A stretch of DNA of 64,000 bases from Kribbella amoyensis (GCF_007828865.1 NZ_VIVK01000001.1:1054001-1118000); one strand, 5' to 3'; positions 51,365 through 61,059 are shown, counted from the stretch's first letter. The notes: a model not told the origin generated them from the sequence alone. A program made the numbers and translations.

Positions 51365-51742
51365 ATGGCCGAGATCCGGCACAAGATGATCGTGCTCGAC
51401 GCGGCGGATCTCGAGGCGGAGAGCGCGTTCTGGGCCGGGTTCCTCGGCGGGACGGTCGAGAAGTCGAACCGCTGGCACAACATCTGGGTCGACGGCGACT
51501 GGCAGCTCGGCATCCAGCTGGCTCCGAACCACGTCCCGCCCGACTGGCCCGACGGGACCCCGCAACAGCTGCACCTCGACTTCTACGTCGACGACCTCGA
51601 CGCCGCCCACGCCGAGGTCGTCGCACTCGGCGCCCGCCTGCTCAAGGCCGCCGAGGACCGTAGTACTCCGTCCGGGTTCCAGGTGTACGCGGATCCGGCC
51701 GGTCACCCCTTCTGCTTGTGCTGGCTCCCGCCGCGCTCCTGA
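51365..51742 (+). CDS. VOC-family protein
   Basis: A 125-residue glyoxalase-fold protein. KMIVLDAADLEAESAFWAGFLGG and HLDFYVDDLDAAHAEVVALGA form the typical halves, and PAGHPFCLC ends the fold. Its stop directly meets the stop of the converging serine hydrolase gene (TGATCA). Function is unknown. Confidence 0.87.
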   Translation: MAEIRHKMIVLDAADLEAESAFWAGFLGGTVEKSNRWHNIWVDGDWQLGIQLAPNHVPPDWPDGTPQQLHLDFYVDDLDAAHAEVVALGARLLKAAEDRSTPSGFQVYADPAGHPFCLCWLPPRS

Positions 51743-52861
51743 TCAGCCGCAGATCGCCTTGTCCAGGAAGGCGTCGACAGCCGGGTCCACGTCGCCGGTG
51801 AAGTTCGGGGTCAGGGCGAGCGCGGCGCGATGGCGGCCGTCCTCGGTGGTGAAGGACCACGTCTGGTACGAGACCGCGTCGCCGTCGTTGCCGTACACCT
51901 TGCGACCACAGGTCGTGTCCCGCCAGGCCAGGCCGAGCCCGTATGCCTTGCCCTCGACGGCCGGCTTCTTCATCTCGTCGAGCAGGTGCGGCGGGAGCAG
52001 CCGACCACCGAGCAGGGCGGCGACGAAGCGGTTCAGGTCCGCCATCGTGGAGATCATCTCGCCACCGGCGCCGAACAACGACGGGTTCATCTCGGTGAAG
52101 TCGACCAGCTCAGGCTTGCCTGGTTCCCACTCGGTCGGCACGTACCCGTGCGGATGCGGACCCGCGATCCGCCGGCCCGTCCCCGGCAGGACCGTGTTGC
52201 GCAGGTGCAGGGGCCGGAGTACGCGGCGCTCGATCTCCTCCGCGTACGAACGTCCGGTCGCCTTCTCGACGATCTGGCCGAGCAGCAGGTACCCGGTGTT
52301 CGTGTACGAGTAGGCCTTCCCCGGCTCCTCGGAGGTCGGCGGGAGAGTCAGGGCCCGCTGGATCTGCTCGTCCGCGGTCCACGTGCGCCACCGGTACTCC
52401 AGGAACTTCGGGCTGTTGGGCCGCTCCAGCGTAAACCGGTAGTCCGGCAATCCGCTGGTGTGGTTGAGCAAATGGCGCAAGGTGATCCGCTCGCCGTTCG
52501 GCACGACGCCGGGCAACCACTTCTCGACCGAGTCGTCCAGCCCCATCCGCCCTTCGCCGACGAGCTGCAGCACGACGGTCGCGAGGAACGTCTTCGTGAT
52601 CGAACCGACCCGGACCCGCCCCTCCACCGGTACCGGCCGCGAAGTACCCACCTCGGCGACCCCACTGGCACCTCGCCAGACCCGCCGGCCGTCCCGTACC
52701 TCCGCCAAAGTGCCAACGGAGCCGTCGGCAACAACCGCATCAAGTCGCTCCTGCAACCCCGAGCGATCCCCGTTCCCCGGCGCTGCGAGAGCAACCCCAG
52801 GCACCACCATCAAACCCATGCCGGCAACAACACCGACGATTCCGCGAGCAACGCGCCGCAT
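51743..52861 (-). CDS. Beta-lactamase-family serine hydrolase (D-Ala-D-Ala carboxypeptidase type)
   Basis: A 372-residue secreted protein with an N-terminal signal segment. The SxxK motif is in VGSITKTF, the YxN motif in AYSYTNTGYLLLGQIVEKATG, and HLLNHTSGLPDYR is also typical of class C-like esterases and carboxypeptidases. Cell-wall peptide or ester hydrolysis is likely. It is a single gene. Confidence 0.9.
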   Translation of the reverse strand: MRRVARGIVGVVAGMGLMVVPGVALAAPGNGDRSGLQERLDAVVADGSVGTLAEVRDGRRVWRGASGVAEVGTSRPVPVEGRVRVGSITKTFLATVVLQLVGEGRMGLDDSVEKWLPGVVPNGERITLRHLLNHTSGLPDYRFTLERPNSPKFLEYRWRTWTADEQIQRALTLPPTSEEPGKAYSYTNTGYLLLGQIVEKATGRSYAEEIERRVLRPLHLRNTVLPGTGRRIAGPHPHGYVPTEWEPGKPELVDFTEMNPSLFGAGGEMISTMADLNRFVAALLGGRLLPPHLLDEMKKPAVEGKAYGLGLAWRDTTCGRKVYGNDGDAVSYQTWSFTTEDGRHRAALALTPNFTGDVDPAVDAFLDKAICG

Positions 52862-52997
52862 CCCAGCCTCCAGTCAAAAGTCCGTCACCCCCACCCTCAC
52901 GGACCAGACCCGAAAGAACCCTCCGGAACCACCCCCACCCCACCCCCAAGCCCCCGTGGGGGTTCCACCAGTTGTTGCCTCCGGAGCCTGCCTGAAT

Positions 52998-53654
52998 CTA
53001 GCCGCGCCAAGCGTCTGCGCAGAGGTCTATCCAGGTGGGGAGGTCTGGTGCTGCGTCGATGGTGAGGAGGGAGTAGGGCGGGCAGGCTGGGTGGTCGGTG
53101 ACGCCTTCGAAGGAGTGGTCGGGGGCGAAGAGGAGGAGGTCGCCTTTGGTGCGGTGGGCGAGGGTGAGGTTGCCGTTGGCTTCGACCGCGACCACGGAGT
53201 ACTCGGCCGGGTCGATCGGCAGGTCCAGTCCGCTGTCTTCCCACAGCCAGGAGTACGCGTCGAGCACGTCCGCGGCGCGTACCTCGGCCGCGGCGACCGT
53301 GAGGACCTCGTTCTGGTTGCTCCACCAGCTCGGTGGTTCGCCGAAGCGTTCGACGATGCCGCCGCAGACCTTCCAGAACTCGCGATGGATCGGGTGCACC
53401 GCGTCGTTCCAGGCCGCGACCGGTGGATGACAGAGCCAGCCGCGCCGCCCCTCGGACGGGCCCCAGGCAACCACCTCGTACGCCCTGCCGCCCACCGACA
53501 CGGGCGTCACCGTCGCCGACGCGAGGAGGTCGGACAGTACGGGCAACCCGTCGACCCCACCCCGGGTCCACGGCAGCGCGGTACCGACGTCCACCTTCTC
53601 CCCCGGCTGGACGAACCACGAGACCTCTGCGACGAACCGCTCCCAGTCACTCAT
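52998..53654 (-). CDS. Hypothetical protein, possibly SUKH-like
   Basis: A 218-residue soluble protein. A C-terminal part (NGNLTLAHRTKGDLLLFAPDHSFEGV, then PPYSLLTIDAAPDLPTWIDLCADAW) has the alternating strand/helix look of SMI1/KNR4-SUKH proteins, and an AspTrp-rich middle includes LWEDSGLDLP. The match is by eye only. Its start overlaps the end of a decayed methyltransferase gene by 8 bp. Confidence 0.5.
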   Translation of the reverse strand: MSDWERFVAEVSWFVQPGEKVDVGTALPWTRGGVDGLPVLSDLLASATVTPVSVGGRAYEVVAWGPSEGRRGWLCHPPVAAWNDAVHPIHREFWKVCGGIVERFGEPPSWWSNQNEVLTVAAAEVRAADVLDAYSWLWEDSGLDLPIDPAEYSVVAVEANGNLTLAHRTKGDLLLFAPDHSFEGVTDHPACPPYSLLTIDAAPDLPTWIDLCADAWRG

Positions 53655-54018
53655 CGTCGGCGATGCTAACCAAGTCTCCAGCTTCTTGGGAGAGGACTCG
53701 GAACCCAGCTCGACCGAGTTCTGCACGCAGGGCCTCGGGGCGAAGGTGACGCCGATGCGGTTGGTACCACTGCAGGCAATAGCTGTCCACGATGAGGTCG
53801 TACTCCTTGCGCGCCGGCTCGTCCGCCATCGCGCAGACGTCCTGCACGCTGAAGGCAACCTCCACACCGCGTTCCCGCGCGAACCGCCGAGCGAGTTCGA
53901 TCGCGTCCGGGATCAGGTCGATCCCGTCGACCCGGAAGCCTCGTTCCGCAAGGAAACGTACCTCACGCGCACCTCCACAGTCACGAGCACAATCGCACCC
54001 GCCTCTCCCGCCCCGCAC
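53647..54018 (-). pseudogene. Decayed class I methyltransferase
   Basis: The segment GAREVRFLAERGFRVDGIDLIPDAIELARRFARERG and YDLIVDSYCLQ are the SAM-binding core of a class I methyltransferase, but the N terminus (with the usual W..G...P and GCG loop) is missing. Directly after CLQW the sequence jumps to RPEALRAELGRAGFRVL, a normal C-terminal end, so about 80-100 central residues are deleted. No good start exists. It is a remnant. Confidence 0.65.
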
Positions 54019-54046
54019 CTGGATTACCAGCCGATACGGTCAGGCG

Positions 54047-54601
54047 ATGAGCGATCTCAAGGCGGACCTCTCGGCAGCGCTGCACCAAGCCCGTACGGTG
54101 ATGCTCACCAAGCTGGACGGATTGCCCGAGTACGACCGCCGTCGCCCGATGACGCCGACGGGGACGAATCTGCTCGGCCTGGTCAAACACCTGGCGGGGC
54201 TGGAGTACGGGTACCTCGGCGAGGCGTTCGGACGCCCGCCGATCGAACGACCGTCGTGGTTCCGCGACGACCCGTCCACCGAGATCGACCTGTGGGCCAC
54301 ACCGGACGAGTCGAGCGAGTACATCACCGCTGTGTACCGGCAGGCGTGCGCGCACTCCGACCGGACCATCGCCGAGCTCGATCTGGACAGCCCCGGCCAG
54401 GTCGCGCATTGGGTGGAAGGGGCAACGACCTTGGGCGCGCTGGTCCGGATGACCGCCGAGACCTCGCAGCACGCCGGCCATGCCGACATTCTTCGTGAGC
54501 TGATCGACGGCCGGACCACGGCGGACGCCGACGCCGCGTTCCTGAAGGGCAAGGTCCAGCAGGCCGCCGATCATTTCCGTGCCTTCGACAACGATGTCTG
54601 A
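54047..54601 (+). CDS. DinB/DUF664-family protein
   Basis: A 184-residue four-helix protein. GTNLLGLVKHLAGLEYGYLGEAFG and TSQHAGHADILRELIDG contain the three histidines expected for the metal site. Members include mycothiol-dependent maleylpyruvate-isomerase-like enzymes. The ATG at 54047 gives the usual family N terminus. Confidence 0.88.
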   Translation: MSDLKADLSAALHQARTVMLTKLDGLPEYDRRRPMTPTGTNLLGLVKHLAGLEYGYLGEAFGRPPIERPSWFRDDPSTEIDLWATPDESSEYITAVYRQACAHSDRTIAELDLDSPGQVAHWVEGATTLGALVRMTAETSQHAGHADILRELIDGRTTADADAAFLKGKVQQAADHFRAFDNDV

Positions 54602-54631
54602 GCTGCCTGTTGATCGGCGGTGTTCTGTCGG

Positions 54632-54846
54632 CGGTCTAAGAGCAGCTTCGACGGCTTCGTCAAGGCGACCGGTGCCCCCCGGGGTCCTGCCGGCAGTGGT
54701 TCGGGGTCAGTTCCGTCTACAACACCTCGACGGTGAAGCAGCGCCTGTACATCAGCAGAACCTGCACCGGCACACCCGCGCGCAGCTTCGCCCCCGGTCA
54801 GTACATCTCCGACCTCGGCTACGACTACTACTCGCTGGGCGGCTAG
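54632..54846 (+). pseudogene. Remnant of a small secreted protein gene
   Basis: Two short frames read continuously if one shift near 54680 is allowed: SKSSFDGFVKATGA, then CRQWFGVSSVYNTSTVKQRL and on to DLGYDYYSLGG with a stop at 54844-54846. The Tyr/Gly-rich ending resembles small extracellular beta-rich proteins. No start codon or signal peptide remains. The rest of 54602-54962 shows nothing else except the promoter area of the next gene. Confidence 0.4.
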
Positions 54847-54962
54847 CTGATCGACCGGCCCGACAGAAGATCTCCGGCGAGGATGTCGAACGGGGCCGGA
54901 CCCGTTCGTAGCCAGGGTGAGAGATCGGCACCGGGCCGGTCGGTTCAGTACCGGAGGTCACC

Positions 54963-55808
54963 ATGTACGCGACCAGCAGCACTCCCCGCGAAGCCCTCGC
55001 GCGCCGCCTGTGCCAGGAGCTGCTGGTACCGATCCACGAGGTCGCCTACATGGCCGACGAGCCGACCGAGGCGCTCCAGGCCCTCGGTTACGAGGGCTAC
55101 TGGCCCGGTTACTTCGCCGCCCGCTCCGCGCCGCTGGGCAAGGTACCGGCCGAGGTCGTGGACGCGCTCTTCTACAACTTCGCGCCCGGCGAGGTCGCCG
55201 CCTGCATCCCCGAGGTCTGGGACGTCGCCACCCCCGACGCCGTACTCGCCGCCCGCGAGCAGGGCTGTGTCGCCGCCCTGCGCCGGATGGTGGGTGACCT
55301 CGCCGACGGCCCCGCGGTCGCCCGATCCGCCGATCTCGTGCTCCGCGCCGCTTTCAACGCCCCAGGCGAAGGACGGATCCTGTACTCCGCGCTCCGGTCG
55401 CTCCCGGTGCCCGACGAGCCGGTCGCCCGTCTCTGGCACGCGGCGACGCTCCTGCGTGAGCACCGCGGCGACGGCCACCTCACCGCCTTGGTCGCCGCCG
55501 GGATCAACGGCCAGGAGTCCCATGTGCTTCACGCCCTCGCGCACGGCATGACACCGCGCGAGTTCGGCCGCCTCGACCCGCTCTCGCCGGACCAGCTCGC
55601 CGCCGTCGTCGAAGGGTTGCAGGTCCGTGGACTCGTCGACGACGACACGCGGCTCACCCCGGCCGGCCGTGCGACCAAGGACCGGATCGAGGCCCTCACC
55701 GACACGCTGGCCGCGCCCGCGTACGACGTCCTGACGCCGGCGGAGGCCGACCAGCTCACCGCCGACCTGGGCCCCCTCGCCGAGAAGATCACCCCCGCCG
55801 GCCACTAG
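54963..55808 (+). CDS. SCO6745-family protein
   Basis: A 281-residue protein. HEVAYMADEPTEALQALGYEGYWPGYFAARSAPLG and AGINGQESHVLHALAHGM are characteristic of the SCO6745 family, an all-helical actinobacterial group with a C-terminal winged-helix-like part (LVDDDTRLTPAGRATKDRIE). The role is not known; a regulatory role is possible. It is followed by a GNAT gene. Confidence 0.85.
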   Translation: MYATSSTPREALARRLCQELLVPIHEVAYMADEPTEALQALGYEGYWPGYFAARSAPLGKVPAEVVDALFYNFAPGEVAACIPEVWDVATPDAVLAAREQGCVAALRRMVGDLADGPAVARSADLVLRAAFNAPGEGRILYSALRSLPVPDEPVARLWHAATLLREHRGDGHLTALVAAGINGQESHVLHALAHGMTPREFGRLDPLSPDQLAAVVEGLQVRGLVDDDTRLTPAGRATKDRIEALTDTLAAPAYDVLTPAEADQLTADLGPLAEKITPAGH

Positions 55809-55907
55809 TGCGGTGGTCTGAGCTCATCGGAGGTGCAAGGCCGTCACTCGCCATCGGCCCGAGCAGTAGCGAGAAGTCGCCTGTTTGCTTGCGATAGGTT
55901 GCGCGCC

Positions 55908-56453
55908 GTGAGCGAGCTGGGAGCTGTTGGTTGGCCGCCCGGTCGGATCAGGACCGCGCGGCTGGTGCTTCGGGAGCCTGAGGGGCGGGATCGGGCTGGG
56001 GTCATCGACCTGCTCGCGTCGCCGGAGGTGGGTACGTACATCGGTGGGGCGCAGTCGCGGGATGCTCTGGAGCGGGCTGTTCCTGAGGTGCCCAACCGGC
56101 GGCCCGGGTTGTTCGTGGTCGAGCTCGACGGGGAGATGATCGGCACCGTCTCGCTCGATCGACGCGAGCCTGAGCGCCCTCGGCACGACGGGCTGAGTAC
56201 CGAGGTCGCGCTCGGCTACCTGTTCCTGCCCGCGGCTTGGGGACACGGGTACGCCGCCGAGGCGTCCGCGGCGGCGCTCGACTGGTTCAGTACCGCGCTG
56301 CCCGGCGAGCCGGTCGTGCTCTACACCCAGACCGCCAACAGCCGCTCACTGCGGGTCGCGGCGAAATTGGGGTTCGCCGAGGTGGACCGGTTCGAGGCGT
56401 ACGGCGCTGAACAGTGGTGCGGCCGGTGGCCCTCCCCCACCTCGACCGATTGA
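55908..56453 (+). CDS. GNAT-family N-acetyltransferase (RimJ/RimL type)
   Basis: A 181-residue protein. IRTARLVLREPEGRDRAGVIDLLASPEV is the RimJ/L-like start, VALGYLFLPAAWGHGYAAEASAAALDWF the acetyl-CoA region, and NSRSLRVAAKLGFAEVDRFEAYG the end. The GTG at 55908 was chosen as the first start before the conserved region. Confidence 0.88.
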   Translation: MSELGAVGWPPGRIRTARLVLREPEGRDRAGVIDLLASPEVGTYIGGAQSRDALERAVPEVPNRRPGLFVVELDGEMIGTVSLDRREPERPRHDGLSTEVALGYLFLPAAWGHGYAAEASAAALDWFSTALPGEPVVLYTQTANSRSLRVAAKLGFAEVDRFEAYGAEQWCGRWPSPTSTD

Positions 56454-56557
56454 GCTGGTCTCGCGCGCCACAGGTGTCATCCCATCCGGGTGATGTGTGG
56501 GTAGCTGGTGGTTGGTGCCATCGAGGTGGGAGTGGACGACCACGGGAGGCGAGTCGG

Positions 56558-58006
56558 ATGACCGGGACCAGGCGGGTCGCGCACCCCGACGTCACGGAAC
56601 GGCGGGCTCGGGGCAAAGAGGCGAGGATCCGGACACCGCTGGCCAGCCATGGTGCCTGGGAACCGGCCGCGGACCGGCCCGACCCGGTCAAGCTGCTCAC
56701 GGATCAGGACGCCGATCGGGAGGCCGATCTCGTCCCGGTGCGGCACGGGCGGATGCTGGCTTCTCCGTTCACCTTCTACCGCGGCGCCGCCAAGATCATG
56801 GCGTCCGACCTCGACGGGACCCCGGTGGCCGGGCTCACCGTCCAGCTCTGCGGTGACGCGCACCTGTCGAACTTCGGGGCGTTCGCCTCCCCCGAACGGC
56901 GGTTGCTGTTCGACCTGAACGACTTCGACGAGACCCTGCCCGGTCCGTTCGAGTACGACGTCAAACGGATGGCGGCCAGCTTCACCATCGCCGCCCGGAA
57001 CAACGGCTTCTCCAAGGCCGACGCCCGGGCGGCGACGGTGGAGTCCGTGGCGGCGTACCGGAAGGCGATGGCCGACTTCGCGAAGATGGGCACGATGGCG
57101 ATCTGGTACTCGCATCTGGACGAGGAGGAGCTGCTGGCCGGGATCCGCCAGGCCCGGACCGCCGCCAGTACCGGGAAGGACAAGAAGAACGCGAAGAAGC
57201 TCAAGCGGGCCGAGGCGACCGCCGTGAAGGCCGTCGAGAAGGCCCACACCCGGGACAGCCTGCAGGCGTTGTCGAAGCTGGGTGAGCTGGTCGACGGACG
57301 GTACCGGATCATCAGCCAGCCGCCGATCGTGGTCCCGATGCGGGAGCTGGAGAGCGAGTACAACCTGTCCGCGGACGAGATCGAGCATGCGCTGCACGAG
57401 CAGTTCCGGGCGTACCGGGCGACCTTGCGCGACGATCAGCGTCAGCTGCTGGAGCGGTTCGAGCTGATCGACATCGCCCGGAAGGTGGTCGGGGTCGGCA
57501 GCGTCGGGACCCGGGCGTTCATCGGGCTGCTGCAGGGCCGCGACCAGAAGGATCCGCTGTTCCTGCAGGTCAAGGAGGCCACCAGGTCCGTGCTGGAGGA
57601 CCACCTGCCCAGGAGCCGGTACAAGCAGCACGGCGAGCGGGTCGTGTACGGCCAGCGGATGATGCAAGCCGCCAGCGACATCTACCTGGGCTGGACCAAG
57701 GGGCTGGACAACAACCGGCACTTCTACTGGCGGCAGCTGCGCGACATGAAGGGCTCGGCCGACGTCGAGACGATGCTCCCGACCGGCCTCGTCTTCTACG
57801 CCCGGGTCTGCGGCTGGACCCTGGCCCGGGCGCACGCCCGCTCCGGTGATCCGATCGCGATCCACGCCTACCTGGGGAAGCGGGACCACTTCGACGAGGC
57901 GATCGCCGACTTCTCCAAGCACTACGCCGACCAGAACGAGCGCGACTACCAGGCCTTCGCCGAGGCGGTCCGCTCCGGACAGCTGACAGCACTCGAAGGC
58001 GTCTGA
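56558..58006 (+). CDS. DUF2252 domain protein
   Basis: A 482-residue protein. FTFYRGAAKIMASDLDGTPVAGLTVQLCGDAHLSNFG and LLFDLNDFDETLPGPFEYDVKRMAAS are diagnostic of DUF2252, a kinase-like fold (APH/HipA relatives) with the DxxxxN and DxD-type residues in place. A Lys/Ala-rich stretch at about residues 200-230 is a linker. Function is unknown. An ion-channel gene follows after 51 bp. Confidence 0.9.
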   Translation: MTGTRRVAHPDVTERRARGKEARIRTPLASHGAWEPAADRPDPVKLLTDQDADREADLVPVRHGRMLASPFTFYRGAAKIMASDLDGTPVAGLTVQLCGDAHLSNFGAFASPERRLLFDLNDFDETLPGPFEYDVKRMAASFTIAARNNGFSKADARAATVESVAAYRKAMADFAKMGTMAIWYSHLDEEELLAGIRQARTAASTGKDKKNAKKLKRAEATAVKAVEKAHTRDSLQALSKLGELVDGRYRIISQPPIVVPMRELESEYNLSADEIEHALHEQFRAYRATLRDDQRQLLERFELIDIARKVVGVGSVGTRAFIGLLQGRDQKDPLFLQVKEATRSVLEDHLPRSRYKQHGERVVYGQRMMQAASDIYLGWTKGLDNNRHFYWRQLRDMKGSADVETMLPTGLVFYARVCGWTLARAHARSGDPIAIHAYLGKRDHFDEAIADFSKHYADQNERDYQAFAEAVRSGQLTALEGV

Positions 58007-58057
58007 AGGCCGCTGACCGGCCCCCGCACCGAGCGCGCCGACCGCGGGAGGTCCACG

Positions 58058-58774
58058 ATGGCGGAGGAGCCCGACCACCGGGTTCGGCCCCGACGGCGGC
58101 CGAGGCGGGTCCGCGAGCTCATCGCCTCACCCGACAGCTACGGCCTGGTGCTGGTGCTCATCCTGGTCACCTACGTCGTGACCGCGATGGCCACGTCGGC
58201 CTGGACGGCGTCGCTGGGCCTGGTCCTGCAGATCACGACGATCTGGATGACGCTCCGGGCTTCCCAGGCGCGCCGGCGACTTCGCGCGGTGGCCAGTGTC
58301 CTCCTGGTCGCCTCGGCCGGGATCGCGGTCCTGCACCTGTTCGTCCCGAACGAGGCCGCGAGTTCCGGGATCATCGCCGTGACCAGCGGACTGCTGTACC
58401 TGGCCGCGCCGGTCGTCATCGTGCGCCACCTGGTCCTGCGTCCGGCCGTCGACGGCGAGACGCTGCTGGGTGCGATCGCGGCGTACTTGATGGTCGGGAT
58501 GGCGTTCGCCTTCCTGTACCGGGCCCTGGGGGTGATCCAGGACGGTCCGTTCTTCGGGCCGCAGGGCGAGGGCGACTCCGCCCAGGACCTGTTCTTCTCG
58601 TTCACGACCCTGACCACCACGGGGTACGGCAATCTGGTCCCCGCCGAGAATCCGGGTCAGAGCCTCGCCGTCGGGGAGATGCTGATCGGCCAGCTGTTCC
58701 TGGTGACGGCGGTGGCCAAGGTCGTCAACGCCGTACGCCCTGCGCGCAGGCGCCCGCCGTCCGACGACGGCTGA
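58058..58774 (+). CDS. Potassium-channel-like ion channel
   Basis: A 238-residue membrane protein with about four N-terminal helices before a pore domain. The selectivity filter reads TTTGYGNL and is followed by a final helix (GEMLIGQLFLVTAVAKVVNAV). It has no cytoplasmic RCK domain. K+ flux is likely. Its start is 51 bp after the DUF2252 gene. Confidence 0.87.
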   Translation: MAEEPDHRVRPRRRPRRVRELIASPDSYGLVLVLILVTYVVTAMATSAWTASLGLVLQITTIWMTLRASQARRRLRAVASVLLVASAGIAVLHLFVPNEAASSGIIAVTSGLLYLAAPVVIVRHLVLRPAVDGETLLGAIAAYLMVGMAFAFLYRALGVIQDGPFFGPQGEGDSAQDLFFSFTTLTTTGYGNLVPAENPGQSLAVGEMLIGQLFLVTAVAKVVNAVRPARRRPPSDDG

Positions 58775-58782
58775 ACCGCGGC

Positions 58783-59655
58783 CTACTGGCGCGGCTGGGT
58801 CCCCGTTCGCCAGTCCACGCCGAGCGTGCCTTGCGCGGCCGACATCCCACTCCGTCCCCCGCCGACCCCGCGCAGGATCATGGCGAAGCCGACGGCGACG
58901 ACGGCGCCACCCACCGGGCCGACCAGGTAGGCCCACCAGGCGCTCCAGTCGTTGAGTACCAGGGCCGGTCCGAGCGATCGCGCGGGGTTCATCGACGCGC
59001 CGCTGACCGGCGATCCCCACAACCCGGCCAGCGCGATGTAGCTGCCGACCCCGAGGGCGGCGAACGGCCCGATCTGCTGGGCGCCGGAGGCGGTCCCGAG
59101 AATCACGCTCACGAGTCCGGTGGTCAGCACGATCTCCCACAGCATCGCCGTGGTGGCCGAGATCCCGTTGCCTGGCAGGGTCAGCCCGGCACTGCCTTGC
59201 TTGTCGATCAGCGCGGCCAGCAGCAGCGTGGCCAGTACGGCGCCCAGCAGCTGCGCGACGATATAGGCCGGCACCCGCTTCCACGGGAAGTCACCCCTCA
59301 GCGCGAACGCGATGCTCACCGCCGGATTCAGGTGCGCACCGGACACCGCGCCCATGAACAGGATGATGGCCGCCACCATCAACGCCGGTGACACGACCAA
59401 GGCGCCGTACGGGACCGCGTCGCCGCCGAAACGCGCGTTCACCATCCCGCCACCGACGGCGACGAGGACCAGGAAGAACGTGCCGAGCAGTTCGGAGAAC
59501 AGCCGCCGCGCCTCGTAACTGCCGTCCCAGAAGTCGAACTCGTGGGCGACCGAGTTCGGCACCCCGAAGGACCGCAGCGCTACCTCGACATGCGCGGGAG
59601 TAGTCCTACCGTCGGGCGCGGCCGGTCGGACCTGTCCCTCTTGCTTGCTGGTCAT
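58783..59655 (-). CDS. Aquaporin / glycerol-facilitator (MIP) family
   Basis: A 290-residue membrane protein. Both NPA boxes are present, HLNPAVSIAF and SMNPARSLGP, with six helices between and around. A roughly 40-residue N-terminal cytoplasmic extension precedes the first helix. Water-type rather than glycerol-type is plausible from NPARS. It converges on the ion-channel gene with 8 bp between stops. Confidence 0.92.
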   Translation of the reverse strand: MTSKQEGQVRPAAPDGRTTPAHVEVALRSFGVPNSVAHEFDFWDGSYEARRLFSELLGTFFLVLVAVGGGMVNARFGGDAVPYGALVVSPALMVAAIILFMGAVSGAHLNPAVSIAFALRGDFPWKRVPAYIVAQLLGAVLATLLLAALIDKQGSAGLTLPGNGISATTAMLWEIVLTTGLVSVILGTASGAQQIGPFAALGVGSYIALAGLWGSPVSGASMNPARSLGPALVLNDWSAWWAYLVGPVGGAVVAVGFAMILRGVGGGRSGMSAAQGTLGVDWRTGTQPRQ

Positions 59656-59786
59656 CTGGACGCCCCTCTCCGGTCGGCCCCCTCCTCCCAGGGTGAGAAT
59701 CGAGCGTCCTAGACGGCATCACCCTGCGCGGATGACGCTCCCCCGGACCTGACGCGTGAGAGGCTCCGACCCTCGAAGGAGGGGCC

Positions 59787-60416
59787 ATGAGACACGTCTA
59801 TCTCGTCACGCATCCCGAGGCACAGGATCACGTCGACGGCCTCGTCGGAGGCTGGTACGACTCGGAGCTGACAGCCCGTGGGCACCTGCAGGCGGAGCGC
59901 ATCGCCGACGTGCTGGCGAGCAGGATCGGACCTCAGCCGGTCGAGGTGTACTCCTCCGACCTCCGCCGAGCCGGCCAGGCGGCAGCGCGCATCGCCCAGA
60001 GGTTCTCCGTCGACGTCCGGACCGACCCGCGACTCCGCGAGCGGTCCAACGGCGAGGCGGACGGGCGTCCCCAGGCGTGGCTGGCCGAGCGCCGCATCCC
60101 GATGCCGGAATTCGGCGACCGCCTCGGCCACCACGACGGACCAGCCGGCGCCGAAACCCGGCTGGCCCTGGTCGAACGCCTCTACCCGGCCCTCGAAGAC
60201 ATCCTCAGCCGCGACGCCGAGTACCAGATCGTCGTGTCCCACGGCTCCGCCACCAGCTACCTGATCACCGCCTGGCTGGGCATGCCGATGAAGTCCACAG
60301 ACCGAGCCTTCTTCCCCCTGACCTCAGGCAGCATCACCACCCTCCTCCACAACGACACCCACCACAGCCACCAGGTCATCACCCTCAACGAAACAACCCA
60401 CCTACAGGGTCTGTAA
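59787..60416 (+). CDS. Histidine phosphatase superfamily protein with altered RHG motif
   Basis: A 209-residue protein of the phosphoglycerate-mutase-like fold. The N-terminal motif is VTHPEA instead of RHGE, so the nucleophilic His is kept and the first Arg is replaced by Thr. The second catalytic His is in [11 protein letters not shown], and [13 protein letters not shown] and [11 protein letters not shown] are the usual neighbours. Phosphatase activity may be reduced or changed. It is divergent from the aquaporin gene. Confidence 0.85.
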   Translation: MRHVYLVTHPEAQDHVDGLVGGWYDSELTARGHLQAERIADVLASRIGPQPVEVYSSDLRRAGQAAARIAQRFSVDVRTDPRLRERSNGEADGRPQAWLAERRIPMPEFGDRLGHHDGPAGAETRLALVERLYPALEDILSRDAEYQIVVSHGSATSYLITAWLGMPMKSTDRAFFPLTSGSITTLLHNDTHHSHQVITLNETTHLQGL

Positions 60417-60451
60417 AAGCGTCGGTTGAGGTGGCGGGGCAGAATCGGCTT

Positions 60452-60931
60452 GTGAAGAAGCCCCAGACGGATCCCGTGATCGCGCGTAACCGGAAGGCTG
60501 CTCACGACTACGAGTTGGGGGAGTCGTGGGAGGCGGGGATCGTGTTGCAGGGGATGGAGGTGAAGGCGCTCCGGGCTGGGCGGGCTTCTTTGGTGGGTGG
60601 ATTCGCGCAGGTCGAGAACGGGGAGATCTGGCTGCACGGCGTCCACATCCCGCAGTACATGCAAGCTCGCTGGTTCAACGACGGGTCGCGCCGGAAGCGG
60701 AAGTTGCTGCTGCACCGGGCTGAGATCGACAAGATCGAGCGCAAGGTGAACGAGAGCGGGCTGACGATCGTCCCGACACTCCTGTACTTCAAGGACGGCC
60801 GCGCGAAGGTCGAGATCGCCCTCGGCCGCGGCAAGAAGACGTGGGACAAGCGGCAGGCACTCGCCGAGCGGGAGGCGAGCCGGGAGGCCCAGCGCGCGCT
60901 CAGCCGGCGGCTCAAGGGCCGCTCGGCCTGA
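60452..60931 (+). CDS. smpB: SsrA-binding protein SmpB
   Basis: A 159-residue protein of typical length. [33 protein letters not shown] and [34 protein letters not shown] are highly conserved. SmpB delivers tmRNA to stalled ribosomes. The GTG at 60452 was selected because the longer frame is not conserved. No tmRNA gene is visible in the 128 bp downstream or elsewhere in the window. Confidence 0.96.
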   Translation: MKKPQTDPVIARNRKAAHDYELGESWEAGIVLQGMEVKALRAGRASLVGGFAQVENGEIWLHGVHIPQYMQARWFNDGSRRKRKLLLHRAEIDKIERKVNESGLTIVPTLLYFKDGRAKVEIALGRGKKTWDKRQALAEREASREAQRALSRRLKGRSA

Positions 60932-61059
60932 GGGTCTACCTGCGGTCTGGCCAGGCGATTGTCACCAGGCGTGCCTTGTCGATACCCCAGGTGACCGAGA
61001 CCTAGTAATGTGTCGTCAGCCGGCGTTCCGCTCGGCAAAGCTCGGAACTTGGGGAAGGT

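Noticed and set aside
45249-56453. A mobile island or biosynthetic cluster, suggested by many small unrelated enzymes
   Set aside because: There is no integrase, transposase, attachment repeat or core biosynthetic enzyme, and base composition looks uniform; these are ordinary accessory single genes.
60932-61059. tmRNA gene beside smpB
   Set aside because: No tRNA-like ends, tag reading frame or CCA-type terminus can be seen in the 128 bp after smpB.
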